A stretch of 47,504 nt of DNA from Prevotella amnii DSM 23384 = JCM 14753 (GCF_000378745.1 NZ_KB905271.1:61971-109474); one strand, 5' to 3'; shown: positions 27,892-36,669, numbered from the stretch's first letter. Translations and numbers: made by a program. The notes: generated by a model not told the origin, from the letters alone.

Positions 27892-28317
27892 GTGGAAAAG
27901 AAAAGTAACAAGCCCCGCCCATCGTATAAGTATGTAGTTTCTACTTGTGCTTTGGCGTTAGCTTTAGGTGCGGTTTTGCTGGGTTATCTTATGGAAACAC
28001 GTCCTAAGATGCCTCCCAGGAAATATGTTGTTAATACCAGTGGCGACATTATAGGTATAGCTAAGCCCGTAAGGAAAGCCGATGTTACCGATGCCGACAC
28101 TATAAAGATAAAGCAGCAGGTGGAAAGGCGTGTAGAGAAAGCTAAGCGCGAGGAAGCTATAAGGAAGCAGGAAGAGGGCGAGCGTGCGCAAGATCTTATA
28201 GTGCCGAGCGTGCCTGATGAGGATAAGGGCGAGGTAAAGCCTTCACAGCAGTCGGCGTCTAAGGCTGACATGGTAGTGCCAGATATTAGTGTGCCTAAGG
28301 TAGAGAAGGTGGAATGA
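27892..28317 (+). CDS. Single-pass membrane protein with charged periplasmic tail
   Basis: The frame opens at GTG 27892; no better start fits the signal region. The product has 141 residues: a basic N-terminus, one hydrophobic helix (about 16-35), then a hydrophilic tail with a helical Glu/Lys/Arg stretch (about 78-105) and repeats of the V-P-D/S type (IVPSVPDED, MVVPDISVPKV). This is an inner-membrane anchor with an extended tail, as seen in envelope-spanning adaptor proteins. The family is not recognised. Confidence 0.65.
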   Translation: MEKKSNKPRPSYKYVVSTCALALALGAVLLGYLMETRPKMPPRKYVVNTSGDIIGIAKPVRKADVTDADTIKIKQQVERRVEKAKREEAIRKQEEGERAQDLIVPSVPDEDKGEVKPSQQSASKADMVVPDISVPKVEKVE

Positions 28318-28375
28318 AAAGCGCGATGGGTAGTGTTATATATAAAGGAGTAAAAGCTTTAGTAGGTAGAAGGAT

Positions 28376-28888
28376 ATGAGAAAGATGTTGTTAGTGGTAG
28401 ATCCTCAGGTAGATTTTGTGTCAGGGTCGTTACCCGTTCCCGGTGCTGTAGAGGCTATGAATAGTCTTGCGAGCTATATCCGTGAGCAAGAGGATAGCTA
28501 TGTCTTGCGCGTAGTAACAGCCGACTGGCACCCTTATCATCATTCTTCCTTTAAGCCTGAGGGTGGTGAGTGGCCAAGACACTGTGTGCAACATTCTGTA
28601 GGTGCTGCCCTTTATGAGCCTATCCTTGAGGCTCTTAACGAGGTGCGTGGTGGCTTTACATTGTTATATAAGGGCGATAGCATAGAGAGGGACGAATATT
28701 CTATAATGCGAAACGTGAGGGGCGCTGCTGTTTTAAGTAGGCTTATAATGGCATTAAAGATAGATAAGATAGATGTGTGTGGCTTAGCAGGTGATGTTTG
28801 TGTATATAACACTGCTAAGGACTTAAGCTCTTTGCTTGGCAAAGATATGATAAACGTGTTAGAAAAGTATTCTCCAAAGATAGCATAG
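28376..28888 (+). CDS. pncA: Nicotinamidase / isochorismatase-family cysteine hydrolase
   Basis: The 170-residue protein fits the PncA branch, which deamidates nicotinamide to nicotinate for NAD salvage. The catalytic triad positions are D9 (VVDPQVDF), K99 (LYKGD) and C142 (GDVCVYNT). The metal ligands are D50 and H52 (ADWHP) and H69 (PRHC). It is somewhat shorter than well-studied PncA enzymes, with a short C-terminus. The substrate could be another small amide. It lies 58 bases behind the membrane protein gene, with no clear promoter of its own. Confidence 0.8.
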   Translation: MRKMLLVVDPQVDFVSGSLPVPGAVEAMNSLASYIREQEDSYVLRVVTADWHPYHHSSFKPEGGEWPRHCVQHSVGAALYEPILEALNEVRGGFTLLYKGDSIERDEYSIMRNVRGAAVLSRLIMALKIDKIDVCGLAGDVCVYNTAKDLSSLLGKDMINVLEKYSPKIA

Positions 28889-29217
28889 AGCAGTGGAGAG
28901 GGGCTGTATGATGCTTTGAGAATAAAAGGTTTTTTAGCATAACAGAGTGCTGTTTTTGGTAAAAAGCCCACTTATAGTGTTCGTTATTTCGGTTTTTGTA
29001 CACAAAAGGGTTAAAAGTGTGCAAAAAACTAAATAAAAAAGAATAAACATTTAATCATTGTTGTAATAAAAACAAAATAACTACTTTTGCGCCGCAATTA
29101 GATTTAGAGGTTCCGCAGAAGTGTGCTGCAAGCAAGCTCCCTAAGTAAAGAGAAAGGGAACTTTTATCGGAATATAACAAGCTATTATCAATTTTTTTTT
29201 AAACATTAATAAGCGAA
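28889..29217. other. Intergenic region and leader of the lipoprotein cluster
   Basis: The first half shows nothing recognisable apart from T-rich tracts. The second half holds the promoter at 29058-29090 and an approximately 125-nucleotide leader with a potential hairpin around GCTGCAAGCAAGC. Confidence 0.5.
29058..29090 (+). promoter_or_regulatory. Promoter of the three-lipoprotein cluster
   Basis: TTG (29058-29060; a second TTG follows directly) is 18-21 bases before TACTTTTGC (29082-29090). This fits the Bacteroidota consensus. Confidence 0.75.
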
Positions 29218-30066
29218 ATGAAAGCAATCAATTTACCAAAGTTAGTATTAATCCTATTATGTGGGTCTTTTCTTCTTTTTACTTCATGTGGTAAATCGGA
29301 AATAGAGAATATCCCAAGTAACAATAAAGAGCAGCAAGAGCAGCAAGAAGCTCAGAAGAAGAAAGCTCAAGAGGAGGCAGATAAGAAGAAGAAAGAACAA
29401 GAGCAGCAGGAGGCTGAAAAGAAAAAGCAGCAGGAGGAAAAGCAGAAAGAAGAGCAAAGAAAGAAAGAAGAAGCTGAAAAGAAGCAGAAAGAAGCTGAAG
29501 AGGCTGCAAGAAAGAAGAAAGAGCAGGAGGAAGAAGCAAAGAGAAAGAAAGAGGAGGAAGAAAAGAAAAAGCAGCAAGAAAAGCAAGAAGAGCTTAAATT
29601 AAGTCAGGAAACTCTGACAGTGAAAATAAACGAGATAAAAACTGTAAACATCTTAAATGGTGATGCTCCTTATAAGGTATTTGAGAATATGACTCCAGTA
29701 GTTGCAAGAATTTATGGAGATGATAAATTTTTCACAGTAGAAGGAAAATTTAAAGGCTCTGGTAATATAAGGGTAGAAGATAGTAAAGGTAGGAAAAAAT
29801 TATTATTTGTAACAATAACAGAGAAAAATCCAAGCCCTTTACAGGTGGATAAAAACAAGATAACAGTGCCTTATAAAGACATTGCTGAAGTAAGAATCCT
29901 TAACGGTAAGGGTCCTTATAAGCATAAGATAATTGGGGCACAGATTTTACAAGTAAGTTTTAGTAACGATAACATATTAATAGCAGGTTCTACAAAAGGA
30001 AGCACTAAGGTAGAGGTTACTGATGGTGAGGGTAAAGTAGCAGTAATAGAGGTTACTGTGCAATAA
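29218..30066 (+). CDS. Lipoprotein with coiled-coil linker and two Ig-like repeats (paralog 1)
   Basis: The protein has 282 residues. The signal peptide and lipobox (LLFTSC, Cys at about 24) are followed by GKSEIENIPS, shared almost exactly with the next two genes. Residues ~35-125 are a Lys/Glu/Gln-rich helical linker. Two C-terminal beta domains of about 75 residues share the pattern NG-[AD]PY ... F-x-V-x-G ... G-x-[IT]-x-V-x-D, like bacterial Ig-like domains. The likely role is a surface or periplasmic protein that holds an Ig tip away from the membrane. Ligand and function are unknown. Confidence 0.8.
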   Translation: MKAINLPKLVLILLCGSFLLFTSCGKSEIENIPSNNKEQQEQQEAQKKKAQEEADKKKKEQEQQEAEKKKQQEEKQKEEQRKKEEAEKKQKEAEEAARKKKEQEEEAKRKKEEEEKKKQQEKQEELKLSQETLTVKINEIKTVNILNGDAPYKVFENMTPVVARIYGDDKFFTVEGKFKGSGNIRVEDSKGRKKLLFVTITEKNPSPLQVDKNKITVPYKDIAEVRILNGKGPYKHKIIGAQILQVSFSNDNILIAGSTKGSTKVEVTDGEGKVAVIEVTVQ

Positions 30067-30121
30067 AAGAGGGTTTGCTATATATAAGTATTAATATACA
30101 ATTAAAAAAAAATTAAACAAG

Positions 30122-31066
30122 ATGAAGACAATCAATTTTTCAAAATTAGCATTATTATTATTATGTGGATCTTTTCTTCTTTTTACCTCGTGTGGTAAAT
30201 CGGAAATAGAAAATATTCCAGGCAACGATAAAGAGCAGCAGGAGCAAGCTGATGCAGATAAGAAGAAGAAAGAGCAGGAGCAGGCTGACGCAGATAAGAA
30301 GAAGAAAGAGCAGGAGCAAGCTGACGCAGAGAAGAAAAAGAAAGAGCAGGAGCAAGCAGACGCTGAAAAGAAGAAGAAAGAGCAGGAGCAAGCAGACGCT
30401 GAAAAGAAGAAGAAGGAGCAGGAGCAAGCTGACGCAGAGAAGAAGAAGAAGGAGCAGGAGCAAGCTGATGCAGAGAAGAAAAAGCAGCAAGAGGAAGCTG
30501 AGAAGAAAAAGGCTCAAGAGGAAGCTGAAAAGCAAAAGCAGTTAGAAAAGCAGAAAGAAGAGCAAAGAAAGAAAGAGGAAGCAGCAAGAAAGAAGAAAGA
30601 AGCTGAGGAGGCTGCAAAGAGAAAGCAGCAGCAAGAAGAGGCTGCAAGAAAGAAGAAAGAGCAGGAGGAAGCAGCAAGAAGAAAGCAGGAAGAGCTAAAG
30701 AGAAAGCAGCAACAGGAAGAAGCTGCAAGAAGACAGAAGCAGCAACAGGAAGAAGCTGCAAGAAGACAGAAGCAGAAAGAAGCTGAAGAGGCTGCAAGAA
30801 AGAAGAAAGAGCAGGAGGAAGCAGCAAAGAAATTGACATTATCTTCGTCTACGCTAACGCTGAAACCAATTGTAACAAAAAATGTAACTATAGGAAACGG
30901 TGTAGCTCCTTATACAGTAGTTCCAGAGGATAGAACTAAAGCTGCTGTAAAAGTTTATAATGATAAAAATGAATTTGCTGTTACAGGTTTAAATAAAGGC
31001 AAAACCAAAATAAGAGTAACCGATGCGAAAGGTAAGACAGGAGTAGTAGAGGTAACAGTAGAATAA
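30122..31066 (+). CDS. Lipoprotein with 12-residue repeat linker and one Ig-like repeat (paralog 2)
   Basis: The 314-residue protein has the same signal and lipobox (LLFTSCGKSEIENIP) as its neighbours. The linker starts with seven 12-residue units, EQADA[DE]KKKKEQ, encoded by near-identical 36-bp DNA repeats (30241-30490). It continues as an Ala/Glu/Lys/Arg helix to about residue 238. One Ig-like domain closes the protein. The helical part should form a long single helix or coiled coil. The DNA repeats can gain or lose units in frame, so the stalk length may vary between strains. It starts 55 bases after paralog 1. Confidence 0.8.
   Translation: MKTINFSKLALLLLCGSFLLFTSCGKSEIENIPGNDKEQQEQADADKKKKEQEQADADKKKKEQEQADAEKKKKEQEQADAEKKKKEQEQADAEKKKKEQEQADAEKKKKEQEQADAEKKKQQEEAEKKKAQEEAEKQKQLEKQKEEQRKKEEAARKKKEAEEAAKRKQQQEEAARKKKEQEEAARRKQEELKRKQQQEEAARRQKQQQEEAARRQKQKEAEEAARKKKEQEEAAKKLTLSSSTLTLKPIVTKNVTIGNGVAPYTVVPEDRTKAAVKVYNDKNEFAVTGLNKGKTKIRVTDAKGKTGVVEVTVE
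30241..30490 (+). repeat. 36-bp tandem repeats inside paralog 2, seven units
   Basis: Seven units encode EQADA[DE]KKKKEQ. They differ mainly at third codon positions and in GAT/GAG for Asp/Glu. The length is a multiple of three, so changes in number keep the frame. Confidence 0.85.
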
Positions 31067-31075
31067 AGGAGGGAA

Positions 31076-31846
31076 ATGAATATGAAAGCAATAAAATTAT
31101 CAAAGTTGGCTTTAAGCCTATTATGCGGGTCTTTTATTCTTTTTACCTCGTGTGGTAAATCGGAAATAGAAAATATTCCGGGAAGCGACAAAGAGCAGCA
31201 GGAACCAGAAAAGAAGAAACCTGAAGGTAGTCAAGAACCAGAAAAGAAAAAACCTGAAGGCAGTCAGGAACCAGAGAAGAAAAAGCCTGAAGGCAATCAG
31301 GAACCTGAAAAGAAGAAGCCTGAAGGCAATCAGGAACCTGAGAAGAAGAAGCCTATGATGCTAAACCGAGTATCGTTAAAGCTGAAATCTATGGAAACTG
31401 TAAATGTAACTATAGAAAACGGTGAAGCTCCTTACGATATAAATGTTGTAGATAAGGAAGTAGCTCAAACAAAATTACTTGAAGATAAAAAATCGTTTGC
31501 TGTTACAGGTCTTAAAGAGGGTAAAACAGAAATTATAGTAACCGATAAGAATAAAAGCGAGGCAAGGGTTACTGTAGTGGTAGATAATGGTAAGCCTAAG
31601 CTTCAGCCCTTGAGGTTAAGCAAGTCTAAGGTAGAGCTAACAATGGGCAGCGCGAAGGCAAAAGAGTCGTTAAACGTGCAGTCGGGCAAGTTCCCTTATC
31701 ATGCATCTAACTATGATACTGAAATAGTACAGGTATCTATATGGGATTCGAGCATAACGCTAATAGCTCGTAAGCAAGGTACTACTACTGTAACTATAAA
31801 TGACAGCGAAGGCAGAACAGGTAAAATAACGGTAGTGGTGAAATAA
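31076..31846 (+). CDS. Lipoprotein with 11-residue repeat linker and two Ig-like repeats (paralog 3)
   Basis: This is the third paralog, 256 residues, with the same signal and the IENIPG stretch. The linker is different: five units of EPEKKKPEG[SN]Q (33-bp DNA repeats, 31200-31350), an extended Pro-rich spacer rather than a helix. Two Ig-like domains follow. The frame opens at ATG 31076 right behind GGAGGGAA. Alignment to paralogs 1 and 2 suggests that the second ATG at 31082 (MKAIKLSKLA) may be the true start. The gene is 9 bases behind paralog 2 and is followed by a long terminator hairpin, so all three form one operon. Confidence 0.8.
   Translation: MNMKAIKLSKLALSLLCGSFILFTSCGKSEIENIPGSDKEQQEPEKKKPEGSQEPEKKKPEGSQEPEKKKPEGNQEPEKKKPEGNQEPEKKKPMMLNRVSLKLKSMETVNVTIENGEAPYDINVVDKEVAQTKLLEDKKSFAVTGLKEGKTEIIVTDKNKSEARVTVVVDNGKPKLQPLRLSKSKVELTMGSAKAKESLNVQSGKFPYHASNYDTEIVQVSIWDSSITLIARKQGTTTVTINDSEGRTGKITVVVK
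31200..31350 (+). repeat. 33-bp tandem repeats inside paralog 3, five units
   Basis: Five units encode EPEKKKPEG[SN]Q, with mostly silent differences. The period is a multiple of three. Confidence 0.85.
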
Positions 31847-31868
31847 GACTGAGAAAGACGGGAAAAAG

Positions 31869-31940
31869 GAAATCCCCTTTTTAAGAGAAGGTTACCATAT
31901 ATATATAAGGTAAGGCACTTCTTTTAAAAAGGGGGTTTTT
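31869..31940. terminator. Long bidirectional terminator hairpin between the lipoproteins and fhs
   Basis: AATCCCCTTTTTAAGAGAAG pairs with CTTCTTTTAAAAAGGGGGTT over about 20 base pairs, two of them G-T wobbles or mismatches. An inner TTACC/GGTAA stem follows around an ATATATATA loop. T runs on both strands suit two converging genes. Confidence 0.85.
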
Positions 31941-31978
31941 ATTATACTTTTCTTTATTTAAGAAAGTTTTCTTTCTTT

Positions 31979-33646
31979 TCAGGCTAATCCTTCTATCTCG
32001 CCGTTAATAAGGTCTATGTGCTGTGCTTGTGGCACTTTAGGCAATCCCGGCATTCGCATAATATCTCCTGCTATGGCAACAATCATTTCAGAAGCGCCGT
32101 TTATAACAAGGTCGCGTATGTTTATTTCAAAGTCTTTTGCCACGCCATAGCGTGTAGGGTCTTCGCTAAAGGAGTATTGTGTCTTTGCTATGCACACAGG
32201 TAGGCTCTCCATGCCCCACGACTTGATGCGTTCGAGCTTCTTTTTGGCGTTCTTCCCCATAACTATAGCCTTAGCACCATATATGTTTTTACATACCTTT
32301 TCTATCTTTTCGGTAATGGTGTCGTTGTCGTCATATACAAAGTTTACCTTCTTAGCCCCTTGCCTTTCTATGGTGTCTACGAGTACTTGTGCAAGCTCCT
32401 TAGCTCCATTGCCACCTTTGGCAAACACGTCGTTGGCAGCAAAGCCCACGCCTAACTCCTTACAATGTTCGGCTAAGAGGGATATGTCTTCCTGAGAGTC
32501 GTCGCCATAGCGGTTAAGGGTTACTATTACGGGCTGACCAAAGGCTTGCATGTTCTTTACATGCTTATCGAGGTTTTCAAACCCTTTTATCATAGCTTGT
32601 GTAGTCTCTTGAGGTGTAGCTCCCTCTTTTATGCCTCCATGTAGTCGTAGCCCACGAAGAGTAGCTACAAGCACTGTTGCCGAGGGGTGAAGACCTGCCT
32701 TTCTACACTTAATGTCCATAAACTTCTCTGCTCCGAGGTCAGCACCAAAGCCTGCTTCTGTAATAGCATAATCGCTCACCGTCATTGCCATCTTAGTAGC
32801 TAAAACGCTGTTGCAGCCATGTGCAATGTTAGCAAAGGGACCACCATGTATAAAAGCAGCCGTACCCTCTAAGGTCTGCACAAGGTTAGGCTTGATGGCA
32901 TCGAGCAGTAACACTGTTATAGCTCCGGCTACTCCGAGCTGCTTCACTGTAAAGGGTTTGTCGTCGAAGGTAATGCCTAAGACGATGTTTTCTATACGGC
33001 GTCGCAAGTCGTCCAAGCTGTCTGCCAAACATAGGGCTGCCATTATTTCGCTTGCAGGTGTAATGTCGAACCCTGTCTGTTCAGGAATGCCATCTACAGA
33101 GCTTCCCAAGCCCGAGACAATGCTGCGCAAGCTCCTGTCATTAACGTCAATGACTCTACGCCATAATATCTGTTTTAGGCGAAATCCCTCTTTACGACGT
33201 TGAAAGATGTAGTTGTCGAGTAATGCCGCAATGGTGTTGTTAGCACTTGTAATGGCATGGAAGTCGCCAGTAAAGTGGAGGTTAATCTTCTCCATAGGCA
33301 CTACCTGTGAGTAGCCACCGCCAGCAGCTCCTCCCTTCATGCCAAAGCATGGGCCAAGGCTGGGCTCGCGTAAAGCCAAGACGGACTTCTTCCCCATACT
33401 GTTCAGAGCCATCGAAAGCCCAATGCTTACCGTTGTTTTGCCTATTCCTGCCTTAGTAGGCGAGATGGAACTTACTAACACCAAATGGCTCTTAGCCACT
33501 TTCTTTTCATCAATAACATCGAGCTTTACCTTTGCAATGTGCTTACCATATTGCTCTATACTGTCGTTATCAATACCTATCGAAGAGGCTACCTCCTCGA
33601 TACGATGCAGCTTACATGAGCGTGCAATTTCAATGTCAGATTTCAT
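31979..33646 (-). CDS. fhs: Formate--tetrahydrofolate ligase
   Basis: This enzyme makes 10-formyltetrahydrofolate from formate, tetrahydrofolate and ATP, in the cytoplasm. The 555 residues cover the whole family. The phosphate loop reads TKAGIGKTT (64-72) instead of the more common PAGEGKTT; I remember this variant from Bacteroidales enzymes. [20 protein letters not shown] and the [13 protein letters not shown] motif are intact. It is transcribed alone on the minus strand, with its own promoter, and connects to folC in folate metabolism. Confidence 0.96.
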   Translation of the reverse strand: MKSDIEIARSCKLHRIEEVASSIGIDNDSIEQYGKHIAKVKLDVIDEKKVAKSHLVLVSSISPTKAGIGKTTVSIGLSMALNSMGKKSVLALREPSLGPCFGMKGGAAGGGYSQVVPMEKINLHFTGDFHAITSANNTIAALLDNYIFQRRKEGFRLKQILWRRVIDVNDRSLRSIVSGLGSSVDGIPEQTGFDITPASEIMAALCLADSLDDLRRRIENIVLGITFDDKPFTVKQLGVAGAITVLLLDAIKPNLVQTLEGTAAFIHGGPFANIAHGCNSVLATKMAMTVSDYAITEAGFGADLGAEKFMDIKCRKAGLHPSATVLVATLRGLRLHGGIKEGATPQETTQAMIKGFENLDKHVKNMQAFGQPVIVTLNRYGDDSQEDISLLAEHCKELGVGFAANDVFAKGGNGAKELAQVLVDTIERQGAKKVNFVYDDNDTITEKIEKVCKNIYGAKAIVMGKNAKKKLERIKSWGMESLPVCIAKTQYSFSEDPTRYGVAKDFEINIRDLVINGASEMIVAIAGDIMRMPGLPKVPQAQHIDLINGEIEGLA

Positions 33647-33681
33647 AATAGTTTGTTATACAAAATTATACTTTAGTAGCA

Positions 33682-33713
33682 GCAAAGATAGTTATAAATA
33701 TTATATCAATCAA
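33682..33713 (-). promoter_or_regulatory. Promoter of fhs (minus strand)
   Basis: On the minus strand TTG (33713-33711), 20 bases, then TATCTTTGC (33690-33682). The leader is about 30 nucleotides. Confidence 0.7.
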
Positions 33714-33807
33714 CATTTAACAGAGCTTTTTTTTTATATATTTATATACTTATAATTAGGTATAAATATGCCTTTATGTAAATGTGTTTTTTACCAAGAT
33801 TTAAGTA

Positions 33808-33839
33808 TTGTGATGTGGAAAATAACATTTTACCTTTGC
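33808..33839 (+). promoter_or_regulatory. Promoter in front of the decayed TonB receptor
   Basis: TTG (33808-33810), 20 bases, then TACCTTTGC (33831-33839). The promoter still looks intact although the gene behind it is broken. Confidence 0.7.
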
Positions 33840-33890
33840 ATGTTAAGAAAAGATATCAAGTAGGTTATAAAATTTCTAATAATTAAAGTT

Positions 33891-34700
33891 ATGAGTAGAT
33901 TTTTTCTTTTTATTTTCTCATCATTATTATCTATAGCAGCAATGGCTCAAAACCTTTACGATGCTTTAGAGGGTTTACTGGGCATTAGGGTAGAGCAGCA
34001 ATGCCAGTTCTGCAACTTCTCTGAGGTGCGATGCAGGGTTTAGGTGCAGAGCATACACAGGTGTTGTTAGATGGTGAGCCTATATATTCTGGTTTGGCTG
34101 GTGTGTATGGTTTGCAGCAGCTTTATACTAACAATGTCGATTGTATGGAGATTAGGAGGTGTGCAAGGATACTTTACTCGCTTGCATGAGACGGGTCTTT
34201 ACATTGTTTCTGATGAGGACTCTAAGCAGGCCCCTCTTTATGGTAAGGAATATTTCTCTACAAGTAAGAAGCACGCTAATGAGTGGGGATTGTTTGTACA
34301 AGACGAATGGAACATAACACCAAAACTTACCGTAGTGCCTGGTCTGCGTTTAGACAGCCACTCTTCTGGTGAGAAGTATGATATAGACAAGGATCTATCT
34401 GATAAATCTTTTGAAAAGCAAAATAGTGCTTTCCCTTCAACTTCTTTCTCTGCTACAACGTTCAATCCTCGTTTTGCTGTTAAGTACGAAGTTGCTAAGA
34501 ACTCTAAGATAAAGACCACCTCACCATTTGTTTTAGTTAATTGCCGCGCTTCCAAGCGTTTAGGTGTATTCACTATCTATGCAGGTGGTAAGAATATCTT
34601 TAGCTACATTCAGGATGAAAAACACCTTGATGATGCAGCCTTTATGTATGCTCCTGTTTATGGTGCTACATGGTATGCTGGTGTTAGTATAAAATTATAA
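33891..34700 (+). pseudogene. Decayed TonB-dependent receptor
   Basis: The ATG at 33891 opens a signal peptide (ending AAMAQ) and the start of a TonB plug: LEGLLGIRVEQQCQFCNFSEVR. A one-base loss near 34029 then causes a stop at 34041-34043. In the next frame the plug continues: MQGLGAEHTQVLLDGEPIY, SGLAGVYGLQQ and DCMEIRR. After that a large part is missing, and in a third frame from about 34150 the last ~180 residues of the barrel follow (NEWGLFVQDEWNITPKL, then VPGLRLDSH) to the TAA at 34698. Intact receptors of this type have about 650-750 residues. The gene is a relic with one frameshift and at least one deletion; the 209-codon frame at 34071 is only its tail. Confidence 0.85.
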
Positions 34701-34763
34701 ACACACACACGTTATAATCAACAAAAGTTTTTTAAAGTTCTCTCTGATAATTGTTGATTACAG

Positions 34764-34799
34764 AAGGGTGATGCTTTAGTGATTAAAGCATCACCTTTT
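34764..34799. repeat. Hairpin copy of the AAAAGGTGATG repeat family
   Basis: GGTGATGCTTTA pairs perfectly with TAAAGCATCACC across a GTGAT-type loop, then TTTTG. It lies between the decayed receptor and the pseudouridine synthase and could act as a terminator. It shares the core with 116-174 and 15147-15234. Confidence 0.75.
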
Positions 34800-34864
34800 G
34801 CTATAGTAAGGGGGAGATATGTTTCTTTTGTTTTTCTTTTTATTATCATTTGTTTCTTTTTCCT

Positions 34865-34873
34865 TACCTTTGC
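34865..34873 (+). promoter_or_regulatory. -7 element before the pseudouridine synthase gene
   Basis: TACCTTTGC fits TAnnTTTG. The ATG at 34877 lies only three bases behind it. Transcription should start around 34878-34880, which points to the next in-frame ATG at 34901 as the true start. The TTG start at 34850 lies upstream of the promoter and is excluded. Confidence 0.55.
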
Positions 34874-34876
34874 ATT

Positions 34877-35770
34877 ATGGTAAAGCAGGTAAAAACATAT
34901 ATGCAAGATAAATACGACCATCTGATGGTAAAAGCCCCCATGGGCTTGTTAGAATGGTTGGAAGCTAATGGTGGAAGGACAAAGACAAAGATAAAGTCTA
35001 CACTTAAGCATCGAGGCATTAAGGTAAATGGTAAGATTGTTACCCAGTACGATTATCAGCTCAAGGCTGGCGACAAAATATCTATTAGCAAGAGCAAGAA
35101 GAACGATCAGTTTAAAAGCAGGTATGTAAAGCTGGTCTATGAGGATAAGTATCTTGTAGTAATAGAAAAGAATGTAGGTATTTTGTCTATGGCAGCAGGC
35201 CATTCGTCTTTGAATGTTAAGAGTGTTTTAGACGATTATTTTCAAAAGAGCAAGCAGCATTGCAGGGCTCATGTGGTGCATCGTTTAGATCGTGATACAT
35301 CTGGACTGATGGTTTATGCTAAGGATATGCAGACCGAGCAGCTTTTAGAGCACGATTGGCACAACATAGTGTACGACCGCCGTTATGTAGCTGTGTTGAG
35401 TGGTGAGCTGATGCAGCAGCAGGGTACGGTGGCAAACTGGTTAAAAGACAATAAGTCGTATGTTACTTATAGCAGTGCTGTGGATAATGGTGGAAAGTAT
35501 GCCGTAACCCATTTTTTTACTATAGACACAACGGCAAGCTATTCTTTAGTGGAGTTTAAGTTAGAGACGGGTCGTAAGAATCAGATTCGTGTGCATGCTG
35601 CCGATATGGGCTATCCTGTGTGTGGCGATACAAAGTATGGTAACGGCGACGATCCTATAGGAAGGCTTTGTCTTCATGCTTTTATGCTTTGTTTTTATCA
35701 TCCGGTAACACATGAGCGCATGGAGTTTGAAACGCCTATTCCGCCATTATTCCGTCATTTGTTAAAGTAA
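34877..35770 (+). CDS. RluA-family 23S rRNA/tRNA pseudouridine synthase
   Basis: The enzyme isomerises specific uridines in structured RNA. An N-terminal S4-like domain (KSTLKHRGIKVNGK) is followed by the catalytic domain with HRLDRDTSGLMVYAK, whose second Asp is the nucleophile, and by LETGRKNQIRVHAADMGYPV, a late family motif. Length is about 290-298 residues depending on the start. ATG 34877 is given here, but the promoter at 34865-34873 makes ATG 34901 more likely; eight residues would be lost. The exact RluA subgroup and target uridine cannot be told from sequence alone. A small membrane protein gene follows after 27 bases. Confidence 0.9.
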   Translation: MVKQVKTYMQDKYDHLMVKAPMGLLEWLEANGGRTKTKIKSTLKHRGIKVNGKIVTQYDYQLKAGDKISISKSKKNDQFKSRYVKLVYEDKYLVVIEKNVGILSMAAGHSSLNVKSVLDDYFQKSKQHCRAHVVHRLDRDTSGLMVYAKDMQTEQLLEHDWHNIVYDRRYVAVLSGELMQQQGTVANWLKDNKSYVTYSSAVDNGGKYAVTHFFTIDTTASYSLVEFKLETGRKNQIRVHAADMGYPVCGDTKYGNGDDPIGRLCLHAFMLCFYHPVTHERMEFETPIPPLFRHLLK

Positions 35771-35797
35771 AGAGGTCTTTCTCTATATTGTTAGATT

Positions 35798-35953
35798 ATG
35801 GAAAGTATAGAAACTTTTATTGCCTTACTTATAGCCTTAGTGGTAGGCATTATCTTAATAAAGAAGATAACAGGGTGTATCTTTCGTCTTATAGTAGGGC
35901 TTATAATGCTTGGTATGGGCTATTGGGCTATACACTTTTTAGGAGTGGTATAA
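35798..35953 (+). CDS. Small membrane protein, 51 residues
   Basis: The frame from ATG 35798 encodes MESIETFIALLIALVVG, then IKKITGCIFRLIVGLIMLG and a short end. Two hydrophobic segments are separated by a basic KK and a Cys-Ile-Phe-Arg turn, the shape of a two-helix inner-membrane hairpin. It overlaps in another frame a 70-codon frame with Tyr/Arg-rich sequence that I reject. The position between two genes on the same strand (27 and 30 bases) supports expression in one operon with the pseudouridine synthase and the four-helix protein. Function is unknown. Confidence 0.65.
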   Translation: MESIETFIALLIALVVGIILIKKITGCIFRLIVGLIMLGMGYWAIHFLGVV

Positions 35954-35983
35954 CAAAAAACAAAAGAGGTGGGGGAACTCTAT

Positions 35984-36643
35984 ATGGAAGCAGACAATAA
36001 CAGGCAGAAGGTGTTTTATGATGGTATAGACTGGAAGAAGCTACGTTTTTATCAGAAGGCGGACACACTCTATCAGATGACTTTTGTGTTTTGTAAGCGA
36101 TTTCTTCCTCCTTATGGCGACCGTACTGTAGACCAGATGGTGCAAGCTGCTCGCTCTGGCAAGCAGAACATTGTAGAGGGTTCTGAAGACGGCAAGACTT
36201 CTACAGAGATGGAACTTCGCCTTTTGAATGTGGCTCGTAGCAGCTTGCAAGAGCTGCGTCAAGACTATGAAGACTATCTTAACACACGTAGGCTTGTTAC
36301 ATGGGGTTCTGCTCACCCACGCTATGATGCTCTTTTAAGTTTTTGTCGTTTGCATAACGCTTATGCTGACTATGCTCCTATCGTTGAGAAGTGTACAGAT
36401 GAAGAGTTTTGTAACATAGCTCTTTCGGTGTGTCATATCACAGATAAGATGATGTGTAGTTATTTAGATTATCTTCAGAAGCGTTTTATAGAGCAAGGAG
36501 GGCTTAAAGAGCGTATGTATGCTGCCCGCACAGGCTATAGACAAAAGATAGATAGCCAGATGAAAGCTCTAAAAAGCGAAAATGCTGCTTTAAAGGAAGA
36601 AATAAAAAGGCTAAAAGAGCTTTTGAAAGAGAAAAAGGGTTAG
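35984..36643 (+). CDS. Four-helix-bundle protein (S23/IVP-related)
   Basis: The protein has 219 residues from ATG 35984; the frame can be extended five codons to a GTG at 35969, but the ATG fits better. The region DWKKLRFYQKADTLYQMTFVFCKRFL, GKQNIVEGSEDGKTSTEMELRLLNVARSSLQEL and DYLNTRRL matches the family of four-helix-bundle suffix domains related to proteins from 23S rRNA intervening sequences. The last ~45 residues are a Lys/Glu coiled coil. S23-type proteins form pentamers, and their function is unclear. A CTAG repeat and hairpin follow the stop. Confidence 0.85.
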   Translation: MEADNNRQKVFYDGIDWKKLRFYQKADTLYQMTFVFCKRFLPPYGDRTVDQMVQAARSGKQNIVEGSEDGKTSTEMELRLLNVARSSLQELRQDYEDYLNTRRLVTWGSAHPRYDALLSFCRLHNAYADYAPIVEKCTDEEFCNIALSVCHITDKMMCSYLDYLQKRFIEQGGLKERMYAARTGYRQKIDSQMKALKSENAALKEEIKRLKELLKEKKG

Positions 36644-36669
36644 TAGTGGGGGCTGGGGGTACTAGTAGT

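Noticed and set aside
30161..30839. Long minus-strand and alternative-frame ORFs in the lipoprotein linkers
   Set aside because: They are shadows of the Lys/Glu repeats and give Leu/Ser/Phe or Arg/Ser repeats.
35788..36000. 70-codon frame overlapping the small membrane protein
   Set aside because: It starts at TTG, is Tyr/Arg/Gly rich without structure, and ends inside the next gene's start region.
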